Numbered from the stretch's first letter, positions 55,448 to 64,000 are shown. The stretch is DNA of 64,000 nucleotides from Saccharicrinis carchari (GCF_900182605.1 NZ_FXTB01000002.1:496001-560000), one strand, 5' to 3'. Numbers and translations: made by a program. The notes: a model not told the origin generated them from the sequence alone.

Positions 55448-56857
55448 ATGAAGTTATTTATAACAGCAGTATTCTTATTTATTTCTATTACTGTTTGCAA
55501 AAGCAACGATAACAATAGTACTTGTAAAGTAAAAGTCAGTTTGGAAGATAGTTTAAGGATCAACGAAATGGAAATTTCTGTGATTCATCAGAAACTGGAT
55601 GATAATCAATACTCATCCGAAATGTTTAGTATAAAACAAGGAGAGGAGTATAAGCTCAACATTGAAAGAACTTGTGGAGATTTTGATGTATTTTATTTTT
55701 ATTTTGCACATAACGATTGGAGAGATTATGTTAATGTATATGTAGAAAAGGGTATTGAGCTGGAGTTGAATTTTTACGTGGAAAACAACCGGGTAAAGCT
55801 GGATAGGAGTAAAATTAACGACCAGAATGTTTTAGCACTTTTACAGTATGCCGACTTGTTAAACAAAACAGGGCGCGAAATATGGTATGGTGAATTTTCA
55901 AAAGCGGAGTTTCTTACCCGATCTGATATATACCTTGATAGAACAGAGGAATTCCTTACCAATACTAATGGTGTTAAGGATGATGTAAAAGCTTATCTTA
56001 GATTTCTGGGGCAAGCCAATTATTTAAGCGATATTGGTTCAATTCCTTATGCATATAAATTTAGATTTAAAGAAAGTGCACCGCTTGACTTTGATACCAA
56101 GCATAACGCCATTGATGTGTTTAATAGCCCTTTTGCAGAGTTTTATGGTAGTGCAGCCGGCATGATTGTTCGAGAAGTACAGAATCAGAAAGAATTAAAG
56201 GGGTTAACCGCGTTTAATTTAGCCAATCAACAGATAAAAATCGTTAAGGAAAGGGTAAATAACCCAACACTACAACAAGTAGCTATTGACATATTGCTTG
56301 AAGCTTTTAAAAAAGAATTTAAGGGTGATGTTAATTTCGAGAAAAAAATAGACGAATTTAAAAAGTTAGCACAGAATATTACCAACAAAGAGGAAAGAGA
56401 AAAACGGATTATGGAGGTGGAGAACCTTAAGTATTCAATGCCCGGCGCCGAGCTGCCTAACTTTTCAATGCTTGATGCCAATGGTAATTTAGTTAATTTA
56501 AGAGATCTTTTAAAAGGACAATATATTTATTTCGATCTATGGGCCTCATGGTGCAAGCCTTGTAGAAAAGAGATACCGGCCCTTAAGCAATTAGAAAAAG
56601 ATTTTGAAGATAAAAATATTTTGTTTGTCGGTGTTTCTTCCGATAAAAAGGATAATATCTGGTTAAAAACATTAGAGAAAGAAGGACTGCATAATACCCA
56701 ATTGTTGGATGTTGATAATAAACTAGGCAAAAGTCTTAATGTAACTGGTATTCCTCGATTTTTGCTATATGGTCCTGATGGCAAACTAATAAATAGTAAT
56801 GCCCCGCGACCAAGTAATCCCCAAATACAACAATTTTTAAACAGATATGTACAATAA
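55448..56857 (+). CDS. TlpA-like periplasmic thiol-disulfide oxidoreductase
   Basis: A 469-residue exported protein. The signal (about 1-17) is followed by an N-terminal region of about 300 residues as in Bacteroidota TlpA proteins with a DUF4369-like part, and a C-terminal thioredoxin domain (about 332-469). The redox pair Cys369-Cys372 lies in WCKPC, and a cis-proline is in VTGIPRF. Such proteins reduce or isomerise disulfides in the periplasm and need electrons from a DsbD-like donor; the next gene carries a DsbD-alpha-like domain. The start at 55448 is chosen because it begins the signal peptide. It lies 182 bases after the PKD-like gene, beyond a terminator. Confidence 0.9.
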   Translation: MKLFITAVFLFISITVCKSNDNNSTCKVKVSLEDSLRINEMEISVIHQKLDDNQYSSEMFSIKQGEEYKLNIERTCGDFDVFYFYFAHNDWRDYVNVYVEKGIELELNFYVENNRVKLDRSKINDQNVLALLQYADLLNKTGREIWYGEFSKAEFLTRSDIYLDRTEEFLTNTNGVKDDVKAYLRFLGQANYLSDIGSIPYAYKFRFKESAPLDFDTKHNAIDVFNSPFAEFYGSAAGMIVREVQNQKELKGLTAFNLANQQIKIVKERVNNPTLQQVAIDILLEAFKKEFKGDVNFEKKIDEFKKLAQNITNKEEREKRIMEVENLKYSMPGAELPNFSMLDANGNLVNLRDLLKGQYIYFDLWASWCKPCRKEIPALKQLEKDFEDKNILFVGVSSDKKDNIWLKTLEKEGLHNTQLLDVDNKLGKSLNVTGIPRFLLYGPDGKLINSNAPRPSNPQIQQFLNRYVQ

Positions 56858-56870
56858 AATTCAAACGAGC

Positions 56871-56957
56871 CCCCGAAGGATCGGGGCCGGCTCCCGATGA
56901 AAGATCGGGACAGGTTATGAGAGTTTTCTCTCACACTACCTGGCCCGTCAATGCGGG
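56871..56957. repeat. Cluster of four small GC-rich hairpins
   Basis: In order: CCCCGA/TCGGGG (56871-56886), TCCCGAT/ATCGGGA (56892-56910), TGAGAG/CTCTCA (56918-56933) and CCCG/CGGG (56944-56957). The first two contain related CCCGA units. Their spacing is regular, and GC content is well above the neighbouring genes. They fill the gap between the TlpA gene and the DsbD-alpha fusion gene and look like an inserted palindromic repeat element. Confidence 0.72.
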
Positions 56958-57018
56958 AAGGGAGCTTATTAATGGCGAGACCATCAAATACCAATAAAGG
57001 TCAAATATTTATAATGAG

Positions 57019-58809
57019 ATGAAAAAAATTATAGCACTAATTGGCATTATAGGCATACTATCAGCTGTAAATATTAATGCTCAAAAAAGCAATATAAAAG
57101 TTCTGGTTGTAGCACATAATCCAGCCAAGGAATATGTAAAAAGCTACAGTGGACCAATGCCGGGTGAAAGAATAAAAGAATTGGCGAACAAACGAGGTGA
57201 AGAGTATAAAAAGTTCTTGAGTGAATATTTTAAGAAGGTAGATATTGTAAATTCAGATGAATATAAGGCCGCTATGTCTGATGCTTACGATGTAACAATT
57301 CTCGACGATTTGCCTGTGCCTATTGATACTTTGGATTTTGGTTTATACAGAAATGGGAAAAGTATTGTATATGGAGGAGAACCATTGATGTATCCCAGGT
57401 ATTTGCCCGAAGATTTTGACAGGGCTTTGATCGTAATAGGAGATCAAACAGATGACTTGGGCTATATGATTCCGTCTAAACTGATGACCCAATGTCATTG
57501 TATTGAATTTGGATATGGCTATAATACAAATACTGAGCATACTATTTTTAATGCACCTCTTAAGGTAAATTTGGATTGGGTTAAAGTAAAAACCCCTAAA
57601 AATTTCAAGAAGTATTACTCCGGTGTAAACCTGCCAGACGAAATAGATGTATGGTGGGCACAAACCGAATCATCAGGCGACCGAAAAGGCTATTGGGTTG
57701 GCCAAATCCTCGTTGGCCTTGGCTTTGATGATTCACCGGACAGTGAGTTTATTTCCAGTAGCAATAGTATTAAGGATATTAGTGGAATGGCATTAGGTCG
57801 TAATGGCAATATGTTTCATTGGGGCTTTTCTGCTTCACCGGCATTTATGACCGAGCAGGCAAAAGAAGTTTTTGTGAACACCATCCATTATATGGCTAAT
57901 TTTAATGGTAAATCAACTATTACAAATTACAAATCCAACAGCCGCCTTTGGGCCAATGAATGGTGCTACAGAAAAACAAAGCAGCTTTTAGATACGGAAA
58001 ACGAATATACGCCAACAGGTGATGCTGTAATCGATAGTACCTATCTCTATTATAAAGATAACTATCCCTATTTCTATATAGATGGGATGGGGGTGATGCC
58101 AATAGTGGATGAAGAAGCAAAATCGTTGGGCATAGCCAATAACGATATACAGCTTATAGAACAATGCATTAAAATGCTTGGGAAAGGCAAAGAAACAGAA
58201 AAAGCCTTACGTCTGTTGCATCGCTATACCAACTTTAATTATACCACTGCTAAGGATTGGAAAAATTGGTACAAGACCTATAAAGACTATCTGTTTTTTA
58301 CCGAACTGGGTGGTTATAAGTTTATGATTGATACTTACAATAATCCTGAACTTAAAATACAGTTGTCTACCGCTGATAAAACAGAACCTAAGGCGCGGCT
58401 TGTTAACAAGGTAACTAACCACGAAGACGAGATTTTAAAGATAGAATGTAAACTTTTATCCGGTACACAAGATAACTATACCGTAGAGTTAAATCTTGAT
58501 ATTAAAGACGGCTGGCATATATATGCCGATATGCCGGAGGATGGGATTTTTATTGAAACCAAAATTAGTTTCGAAACACCAGAGGGTATCGTACTTAATG
58601 GATCGTTAAAAAAGCCCAAAACACATAAGTATGACGAAATGGAGGGGGTAACATTATACCAAGGGAAATCCTTATTTACGCAAAGCATAAGTTTAGATAA
58701 AAAGAAGTACAACGGCGCCCCAATTGTATGCAAGGTCTACTATCAGGCTTGTGATTCATACAAGTGTAACCCTCCTGTAGAACAACAATTAAAATTAATG
58801 GTTAAATGA
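57019..58809 (+). CDS. Exported ThuA-like domain fused to a DsbD-alpha-like domain
   Basis: A 596-residue exported protein (signal ending NINAQ). The N-terminal 300 residues begin with a flavodoxin-like strand IKVLVVAHNP and end GNMFHWGFSAS...VNTIHYMANF, a layout typical of ThuA-like class I amidotransferase-fold proteins. A helical middle follows (about 320-450). The C-terminal 130 residues match the periplasmic alpha domain of DsbD: GWHIYADMPEDG, then YYQACDSYKCNPP with Cys578 and Cys583 as the likely redox pair. In DsbD this domain delivers electrons to periplasmic thiol proteins. Together with the preceding TlpA gene it suggests a relay, but the membrane part of DsbD is not encoded here. 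The stop overlaps the start of the protease gene (ATGA). Confidence 0.72.
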   Translation: MKKIIALIGIIGILSAVNINAQKSNIKVLVVAHNPAKEYVKSYSGPMPGERIKELANKRGEEYKKFLSEYFKKVDIVNSDEYKAAMSDAYDVTILDDLPVPIDTLDFGLYRNGKSIVYGGEPLMYPRYLPEDFDRALIVIGDQTDDLGYMIPSKLMTQCHCIEFGYGYNTNTEHTIFNAPLKVNLDWVKVKTPKNFKKYYSGVNLPDEIDVWWAQTESSGDRKGYWVGQILVGLGFDDSPDSEFISSSNSIKDISGMALGRNGNMFHWGFSASPAFMTEQAKEVFVNTIHYMANFNGKSTITNYKSNSRLWANEWCYRKTKQLLDTENEYTPTGDAVIDSTYLYYKDNYPYFYIDGMGVMPIVDEEAKSLGIANNDIQLIEQCIKMLGKGKETEKALRLLHRYTNFNYTTAKDWKNWYKTYKDYLFFTELGGYKFMIDTYNNPELKIQLSTADKTEPKARLVNKVTNHEDEILKIECKLLSGTQDNYTVELNLDIKDGWHIYADMPEDGIFIETKISFETPEGIVLNGSLKKPKTHKYDEMEGVTLYQGKSLFTQSISLDKKKYNGAPIVCKVYYQACDSYKCNPPVEQQLKLMVK

Positions 58810-59648
58810 AGATAAAATACAGATTACTCCTGGTTTGTATGGTTTTTATTTACAGTGCCTCCTATAGTCAGGTCGCTCAAATGGTACAAGACCAGGTAAT
58901 TGAATCGCAACTGCTAAAGGCTGCTCTTGATCTAAAAGCTAGGGGGGATTATGTAAAACCTCAGGAGCTGGAATCGCAGGTTAAATCAAGAGTTGGTAAG
59001 TTAAAACTAAATAGTGCTGTTGGGGCAAGTGCCAACAAAATAGAGGACTATTATGAGGTACAAAAGAACAAAACCTTAATTATTGCTCGATTATGGAATC
59101 AGCCGGATGGGCAAAGCAATATTTTATATAAAAGCTGCGCTTTCCCAATCACTAGCGATGGGGTCTGCGTGACTAACCATCATGTTTTTCGTCTTCATCC
59201 CGAAAAAATGGAGGATATACTATATATCGTAATGGACTATGAAGGGAATGTATATGAAATAGAAGAGGTGTTGACCGGTAGTTATCAGGACGACATGGCT
59301 GTGTTTAAATTAAAAGGTGAGCCCAAAATGAGTCCTGTTGCAATAGGCCGGGAGCCAAAGGTTGGCGATAAGGTTAAACTGGTCAGTCACCCGGCAGGTA
59401 GTTATTATTATTATAGCCAAGGTTATATCACACGTAGCTACTGGTATGCCGATAATAAAAGTAAACGGATGAGCATGACGGCAGATTTTTCATTGGGAAG
59501 TAGTGGTGCTCCAATTTGCGATATCAATGGAAATTTAGTAGGAGTTGTAGCCAATACTTACTACCTGCCAATGGGGCAAAACCCTCAAATTATCGTCAAA
59601 GAGTTTAGTCCGGTAAGTAATCTTTTTAAGTTGATAGGAATAGACTAA
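58806..59648 (+). CDS. Trypsin-like serine protease, exported
   Basis: A 280-residue exported protease (signal about 1-21, ending SYSQ). The catalytic triad is readable: His125 or His126 (VTNHHVF), Asp162 or Asp163 (YQDDMAVF) and Ser233 in GSSGAP. The chymotrypsin fold spans about 85-270; a helical segment of about 50 residues precedes it. It lacks a PDZ domain, unlike DegP. Its start overlaps the stop of the fusion gene by four bases, so it is translationally coupled to it. It probably works in the periplasm or at the surface on peptides or proteins handled by the locus. Confidence 0.83.
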   Translation: MKIKYRLLLVCMVFIYSASYSQVAQMVQDQVIESQLLKAALDLKARGDYVKPQELESQVKSRVGKLKLNSAVGASANKIEDYYEVQKNKTLIIARLWNQPDGQSNILYKSCAFPITSDGVCVTNHHVFRLHPEKMEDILYIVMDYEGNVYEIEEVLTGSYQDDMAVFKLKGEPKMSPVAIGREPKVGDKVKLVSHPAGSYYYYSQGYITRSYWYADNKSKRMSMTADFSLGSSGAPICDINGNLVGVVANTYYLPMGQNPQIIVKEFSPVSNLFKLIGID

Positions 59649-60134
59649 AGGTTATTGGCCTAGTAAAACAGATTTAGCTTACATCCAAAAACACACCTAG
59701 TATTAAATTATAGGTTTGTTTAACACAAAGTACATCGTTAAGCTGACTTGACTTTTCTTATTTAAGGATTGCTGGGATGGAAGACCCTCTCCAATGGACG
59801 GTCTTCCATTCTATGCAAGAAAGTTAAGGTTTAATGTTGAACTGCCGTGTTTTTTAGGGTACCTCCTGATCCTGTGCTTGCTACTAATGCGAAATCACGG
59901 GCTATCGTTTTACACCCCGGAACGTAACTGTATAATCGGAGTATTTGTATATCTTTCAGTGATAATCAGAATCAAATAGGATTTAGATGCCATTAATCTT
60001 AAGCTATGAATCAAGGCGGTCAAAATGCTCTTTTTTATTCTTTTTGAGGGCATACTTCCGAAAATCTTCCGCTAATAGGGATAATCATCCGCCGTAATTA
60101 AAAACAAACCTTAAACTGGCCATCGTAGATAGGG
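59649..60134. other. Intergenic region between convergent protease and histidine kinase genes
   Basis: A 486-base region without a credible gene; a 61-codon frame at 59794 overlaps the terminator hairpin and looks fortuitous. It contains the hairpin at 59777-59809. I see no other supported element. Confidence 0.5.
59777..59809 (+). terminator. Hairpin, probable terminator downstream of the protease
   Basis: ATGGAAGACC (59777-59786) and GGTCTTCCAT (59800-59809) form a perfect 10-bp stem with a 13-nt loop, 129 bases after the protease stop. A pyrimidine-rich stretch but no pure T-run follows. Confidence 0.55.
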
Positions 60135-62057
60135 TTATTTTATTCCTTTACATTCATAGGGCAATGAAAAAATAAAAACAGTTTCATTACTCAAGGTCTC
60201 CACCCAAATATCACCACCAAACGCCCCCATAATCTTTTTTGAAATGGACAATCCTAAACCAACCCCTGAATTGGCAAGTGTTTGATCATTATGAATCTTA
60301 ACAAAGGGTTCGAATATTATTTGTTTTTGATGATCAGGTATACCTCTACCCGTATCCGAAACATAAAATTTAATTGTGTCATTGGCTACCTCACAACCGT
60401 ACTTTACCTCACCTTTATCTGTATTTTTAATCGCATTATTTAGCAACTCATTAAACACTTGCTTTAACAATAGTGGATCAGTATGTATTTGTTCTGTAAA
60501 ATTAGTCGCTAATGGTATATGTGACAATTTAAGCCCCCTTTTTTCTACTCTATCATAAAATGAACTATAAAGTTCTCCGAAAAACTTATTGATATCAATA
60601 GCAACGATTTGAGGCTGAAGAAATTCGGATTCTATTTTTGACATGTGCACAAGATGGTTAATAATTTCAAGCAACTCATGTCCTCCATTAATTATTTGTT
60701 TAATATATTTAAGCTGAAACTCTCTACTGTGATCTTCAAGCTCTAATACTTGAGAAAAACCAATTATACAATTCATTGGTGTGCGTATCTCGTGGCTAAT
60801 GTTTGACAGAAACGATTTGGTTAAACGTTCACTTTTTGAAACTTTGACTATTGCTTGTTCTAATTCTGCATTTAGTTTAGTCAAATTTATCTTATCATCA
60901 GCCAGTCGTTCATTTGCAAATTTTAAACTTTCAATGGTTTTCGATAATTGAATCTGCATTGATTTGACAGACCTGGACAAATCTCCAATCTCATCGTTTC
61001 TTTGAGTTAAAGAGTCATCAATTGGTTGGTCTAAGTTTCCTTTAGCCAGCCTATTTGTAAGCCAACCAATACGAGTAATAGGAACAGTTAAATTTTTTGC
61101 CAATGAATAGGATAAAAAAATGGTTAACAAGAGAAAAAATAAGCCTAACCAAATTGTATTACTCTTAATGACTTTTAGTACGGTTACTAAATCTTTATGA
61201 GGAACCAACATAATTATGGTATGCTTTGTTTTACCAAGCGGCATAACAGCAACTTCATAAGATTCGCCGTTAAACTTTATTTCGGGCAAAAGGTGAAGTG
61301 ACTGCCTATTCAAAAAATACTCACCTTTTTCATCAGGTAGAAAATTATAAATGGATTTATTATACTCATTTCGATTCTCAGAAAGTTTAATAATCCCTTC
61401 CTGGTTTATTAACCATATTTTACTATTAGGTGAAAACTTGTATTGCTCAAATTCACTTATTAATATGGAAGGATCAAATGCAACAGATGCAACTCCTACA
61501 GGTTCAGTTATATCTCCAATCATAACATTGATAAATAATAATGTTTTTCCTAAATTCTCGGTAAAATCCAGGTGAAAAGCAATTTTTTCTTTCTCTTTAA
61601 TGAATTTAAAAAACCACCTGTCATCCGGATCAGAATCGGAAATAGAATCGAATAATTGATTGTTATCTTTCCAGTAATGGTTCGTACTTTTATTGACGAT
61701 GGAAACCATTGCAAAGCTTTGAACCTTCTTTATCCAATCTAATTTTGATAAAATTTGATTTCTAAGTTCTTCATCTTTTTCATCTTCTATAAACCATTGT
61801 ATTATAGTGGAGTCAGAAGCTAATAACTCTGCCGTAATAATTGACTTTTCAAGAATCGATTGAAGGGATGACTGAGACGCTTTCAGATCAGTAATGAGTT
61901 GTTTGCCACGGATTTCATTTATTAAAGCTTTTTTTACCGCGAAATAATGAAAAACACCAAGCAAACAAACAATAAAAAGAACAAACACGCTTATTTTAAT
62001 AAACATCAAATTGTTAATGCTTTTAAAACGATAGTTTACAATCTTCGTTATAGACAT
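60135..62057 (-). CDS. Membrane sensor histidine kinase with HAMP domain
   Basis: A 640-residue sensor kinase. A first membrane helix (about 19-40), a long periplasmic sensor (about 41-298, resembling a double-Cache domain), a second helix (about 300-320), a HAMP linker (about 318-372), a coiled coil, a HisKA domain with phospho-acceptor His422 (FLSNISHEIRTPMN) and a HATPase domain (about 520-635, LNNAIKNTDKG, DTGRGIP, GVGLGLSISKK) are all present. No receiver domain is attached, so a separate response regulator is needed; none is adjacent on this strand. It is divergent from a second, unrelated kinase at 62553. The ATG at 62057 gives the full first helix. Confidence 0.94.
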   Translation of the reverse strand: MSITKIVNYRFKSINNLMFIKISVFVLFIVCLLGVFHYFAVKKALINEIRGKQLITDLKASQSSLQSILEKSIITAELLASDSTIIQWFIEDEKDEELRNQILSKLDWIKKVQSFAMVSIVNKSTNHYWKDNNQLFDSISDSDPDDRWFFKFIKEKEKIAFHLDFTENLGKTLLFINVMIGDITEPVGVASVAFDPSILISEFEQYKFSPNSKIWLINQEGIIKLSENRNEYNKSIYNFLPDEKGEYFLNRQSLHLLPEIKFNGESYEVAVMPLGKTKHTIIMLVPHKDLVTVLKVIKSNTIWLGLFFLLLTIFLSYSLAKNLTVPITRIGWLTNRLAKGNLDQPIDDSLTQRNDEIGDLSRSVKSMQIQLSKTIESLKFANERLADDKINLTKLNAELEQAIVKVSKSERLTKSFLSNISHEIRTPMNCIIGFSQVLELEDHSREFQLKYIKQIINGGHELLEIINHLVHMSKIESEFLQPQIVAIDINKFFGELYSSFYDRVEKRGLKLSHIPLATNFTEQIHTDPLLLKQVFNELLNNAIKNTDKGEVKYGCEVANDTIKFYVSDTGRGIPDHQKQIIFEPFVKIHNDQTLANSGVGLGLSISKKIMGAFGGDIWVETLSNETVFIFSLPYECKGIK

Positions 62058-62133
62058 AGTAATTAAAATAATTGATGGTTGTAATAATTGATATTTAACT
62101 AACTAAACAATACTTTTGATATCATACCAAATG

Positions 62134-62166
62134 CAAATATACGCTATTTAAAGTCTTTGGTTTCAA
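62134..62166 (-). promoter_or_regulatory. Weak promoter candidate for the left histidine kinase
   Basis: Read on the - strand, TTG (62166-62164) precedes TATATTTG (62141-62134) with a 22-base spacer. The -7 element fits TAnnTTTG, but the spacer is 2-3 bases longer than usual. It lies 77 bases upstream of the start codon. Confidence 0.33.
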
Positions 62167-62240
62167 TATGTAAATTGAGATAAGATTGCAATATCTAGTA
62201 TAGTGCGTAGCAGTAGACCGGGCATTCTGTTTTTTTCGGA

Positions 62241-62272
62241 CACCCGATCCGGTTTTATTCGGGTGCTTTTTT
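62241..62272. terminator. Orphan rho-independent terminator-like hairpin
   Basis: CACCCGA (62241-62247) and TCGGGTG (62259-62265) form a 7-bp stem with an 11-nt loop. CTTTTTT follows on the + strand, and a run of seven T residues precedes the hairpin on the left, where it does not help the - strand. No + strand gene ends nearby, so it may end a small RNA or be left over from a lost gene. Confidence 0.6.
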
Positions 62273-62552
62273 GGACTGGCAATACGATTGCTAAACAAAA
62301 ATGTGCGTAAATTTACCACATACGAAAAATATACTCCTACCTCAGGTTACGATCTCTATAATATACAAAAGAAGCACATTGTTTTTGAGTAAAACAATAT
62401 CACAGAAATATTCAATATTTTCAACTGAACCAACTTTCTTTATTTTCGTTATATATCTTTATATTAGGGGTTTTTTTAAAAAAAGTATACTTGAACTTAG
62501 GTCTAACATACGCTGGTATTTTATCTTCTTTTGATACAGTTAAAGGAATATT

Positions 62553-64000
62553 ATTGATTTTACATTTTTAATATATACTCTTTTAATTGGCCCATTGTAT
62601 GTATATGGCATTTATTATCACGCCTATACTAATATTCCTGTGTCCTTAATCAATGGCCTCATCCTGATGGGATTTGTAACTATCACTATTTTTAGTAAAA
62701 AGATTCGGCTAACAATAAAGAAAAATGTACTCTTATTTATATTAGTATATGGTATACTGTCAAGCATTTATAGCTTTGGAATTTTTGGTGGTGCAGAATT
62801 TTTTATGATTCTAATATTTGGATTATCAACCTTTTATTATTCAAAATGGTTTGCGATATGTATCAACGTGAGTGTAGTCCTTTTCTACCTTACTTTCATG
62901 ATATTATATACGAACGAAGTATTAATATACACTGTTTCACCAATCGAATCAGCCAGCAATGGAATTATATGGCTGTCAGACCTTCTGTTAACATTTATAA
63001 CTATAGGCATTGGTGGTTACGCTCTAAATAAAACCTTTTTAGCTTATAGTCAACAGGTGAAAGAAAAAATAGAGAACTCGAAAGATATGCATCACACCAT
63101 CGAGAACCTACCAATCCCTGTTGGAATAGTCAATCGCAATAAAGAAATTGTTCTTGTTAACAAACAATTTAACAAATACTTTGGTTACAAGGATAAGGAT
63201 ATATTAACATTTAATGATTGGCTGCTTAAGGTATATCCAAACCCGATAGAACACAACCGTAAAAAAGAAGAAATTGAATTGTTAATGAAAAAAGGATTCG
63301 AGGAGCAGCAGGCTGACCCAATAGAATACCCTAATTTACTAACAAACCACAACAAATTAAGAAGTTTAGAAGTACATCATACAATAATTGGGGATATGGC
63401 CATTTGTGCATTCATTGATTTAACAGAAAGGAAGCGGCAAAAAAGACTGCTCGTTGAAACAATGATGCAGGCAGAAAAAAAAGAGAATGCCAGAATTGCC
63501 CGTGAATTACATGATGGTATAGGCCCATTACTCTCCACAGCAAAAATCTATGCCCATAGTGTAGGCAATAGTTGTGTATGTAATATGAATGACGAACGTT
63601 TAGAACGTTTAAACTACTTATTAGACAACTCTATACTTGAGATAAGAAATATAATCAATAACATTGGCCCCCAAATATTAGAACAATATGGCCTATCAAA
63701 AGCCATTCAGTCATTTATCGACCATATTCAACCCGTATCAAATATACACTTTGAGTTTAATAGTGGCAGTATAAATGTTACCTCCGGGCTTATTGAATTT
63801 GCGATTTATAGAACCTTAATCGAATTAATTAATAATTCAATAAAATATGCCACCCCAAAAGTCATTTCTATTAATATGATGCAAAGCTCAAAAAAATTTA
63901 AACTCAGATATAAGGATGACGGAATAGGCTTTGATTATAAAAAGGTATGGGCAAAAGGCTTTGGTCTTGAAAATATAAATAGCAGAATAGAAAATATAGG
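62553..64000 (+). CDS. Sensor histidine kinase, HisKA_3 type (partial, runs off the window)
   Basis: A NarL-partner type kinase, open to the window end. The frame begins after a stop at 62541-62543. The first about 180 residues hold about six membrane helices; a PAS domain follows (TIENLPIPVGIVNRNKE, about 195-290), then a HisKA_3 domain with ARIARELHDGIGPLLS (His320) and a HATPase with an N-box ELINNSIKYA and DDGIGFD. The C-terminus is missing. Start uncertain: the first ATG (62667) would remove a membrane helix; GTG 62640, TTG 62595 and ATT 62553 lie upstream in frame, the last 5 bases after AAAGGA. I report the longest likely form. Kinases of this type act with a LuxR-type response regulator, probably encoded downstream. 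Confidence 0.85.
   Translation, partial: MDFTFLIYTLLIGPLYVYGIYYHAYTNIPVSLINGLILMGFVTITIFSKKIRLTIKKNVLLFILVYGILSSIYSFGIFGGAEFFMILIFGLSTFYYSKWFAICINVSVVLFYLTFMILYTNEVLIYTVSPIESASNGIIWLSDLLLTFITIGIGGYALNKTFLAYSQQVKEKIENSKDMHHTIENLPIPVGIVNRNKEIVLVNKQFNKYFGYKDKDILTFNDWLLKVYPNPIEHNRKKEEIELLMKKGFEEQQADPIEYPNLLTNHNKLRSLEVHHTIIGDMAICAFIDLTERKRQKRLLVETMMQAEKKENARIARELHDGIGPLLSTAKIYAHSVGNSCVCNMNDERLERLNYLLDNSILEIRNIINNIGPQILEQYGLSKAIQSFIDHIQPVSNIHFEFNSGSINVTSGLIEFAIYRTLIELINNSIKYATPKVISINMMQSSKKFKLRYKDDGIGFDYKKVWAKGFGLENINSRIENI

Larger units (their letters stand above)
62058..62552. other. Divergent intergenic region between two histidine kinase genes
   Basis: A 495-base region. It contains a weak promoter match for the left kinase, an orphan terminator-like hairpin at 62241 and AT-rich DNA. 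A 77-codon frame at 62301-62534 has no recognisable features and may be the leader of the right-hand kinase. Confidence 0.45.

Noticed and set aside
59794-59979. A 61-codon open frame after the protease
   Set aside because: It overlaps a terminator hairpin, lacks a clear ribosome binding site and shows no domain or signal features.
62301-62534. A 77-codon open frame between the two kinases
   Set aside because: Low-complexity, hydrophobic and basic composition without recognisable features; more likely leader DNA. A frameshift link to the kinase was considered but cannot be shown.

Overview
The window is a chromosomal piece of a Bacteroidota bacterium. The features that point there are two SusC/SusD pairs, an FecI-type sigma factor with an FecR anti-sigma, a type IX secretion (T9SS) C-terminal domain, an FtsZ ending in the family's extended tail, a TAnnTTTG-type promoter and moderately AT-rich DNA. 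Combined nitrate respiration and glycan use would suit a facultative member of the Marinilabiliales, but that placement is inference. I see no rRNA, tRNA, CRISPR array, intact insertion sequence or prophage.

Layout. 1-3050 (+): ftsZ, a yqeY-like gene and a DoxX-like membrane protein. 3104-23493 (all -): a 20-kb polysaccharide utilization locus (PUL), in transcription order susC, susD, a two-LamG lipoprotein, two tandem GH144 genes, GH3, GH43, a metallophosphoesterase, a sulfatase and GH2. A divergent one-piece sensor/regulator (24264-27077, +) lies beyond susC. GH144 with GH3 is the known enzyme pair for beta-1,2-glucan, and the phosphoesterase and sulfatase suggest a decorated glucan. 27949-39359 (-): a nitrate respiration block, in transcription order narK, a diheme cytochrome c (narC-like), narGHJI, a P-loop NTPase, mobA and a membrane protein that may be an ECF-like transporter. 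40084-45853 (+): a poorly characterised envelope cluster with a beta-helix protein, a T9SS cargo, a small lipoprotein, a CsgG-domain protein and a protein made of four copies of an unfamiliar repeat. 46007-59648: an ECF sigma factor (-) divergent from fecR, then a STN-bearing susC, susD, a DUF4843-type lipoprotein, a PKD-like lipoprotein, a TlpA-type thioredoxin, a ThuA-like/DsbD-alpha fusion and a trypsin-like protease. This looks like a sigma/anti-sigma controlled import locus with a periplasmic thiol and protease module. 60135-64000: two divergent histidine kinases, the second cut by the window end.

Besides the genes, the gaps in the PUL hold a family of 42-nt hairpins that occur in pairs (a degenerate copy plus a canonical copy in the same orientation), including one copy with a compensatory stem change. 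Other palindrome clusters lie at 5758, 13136-13268, 16890, 31110 and 56871-56957. The hairpin family, the possible decorated-glucan PUL, the TlpA/DsbD-alpha/protease locus and the four-repeat envelope protein are the most promising places for undescribed biology.
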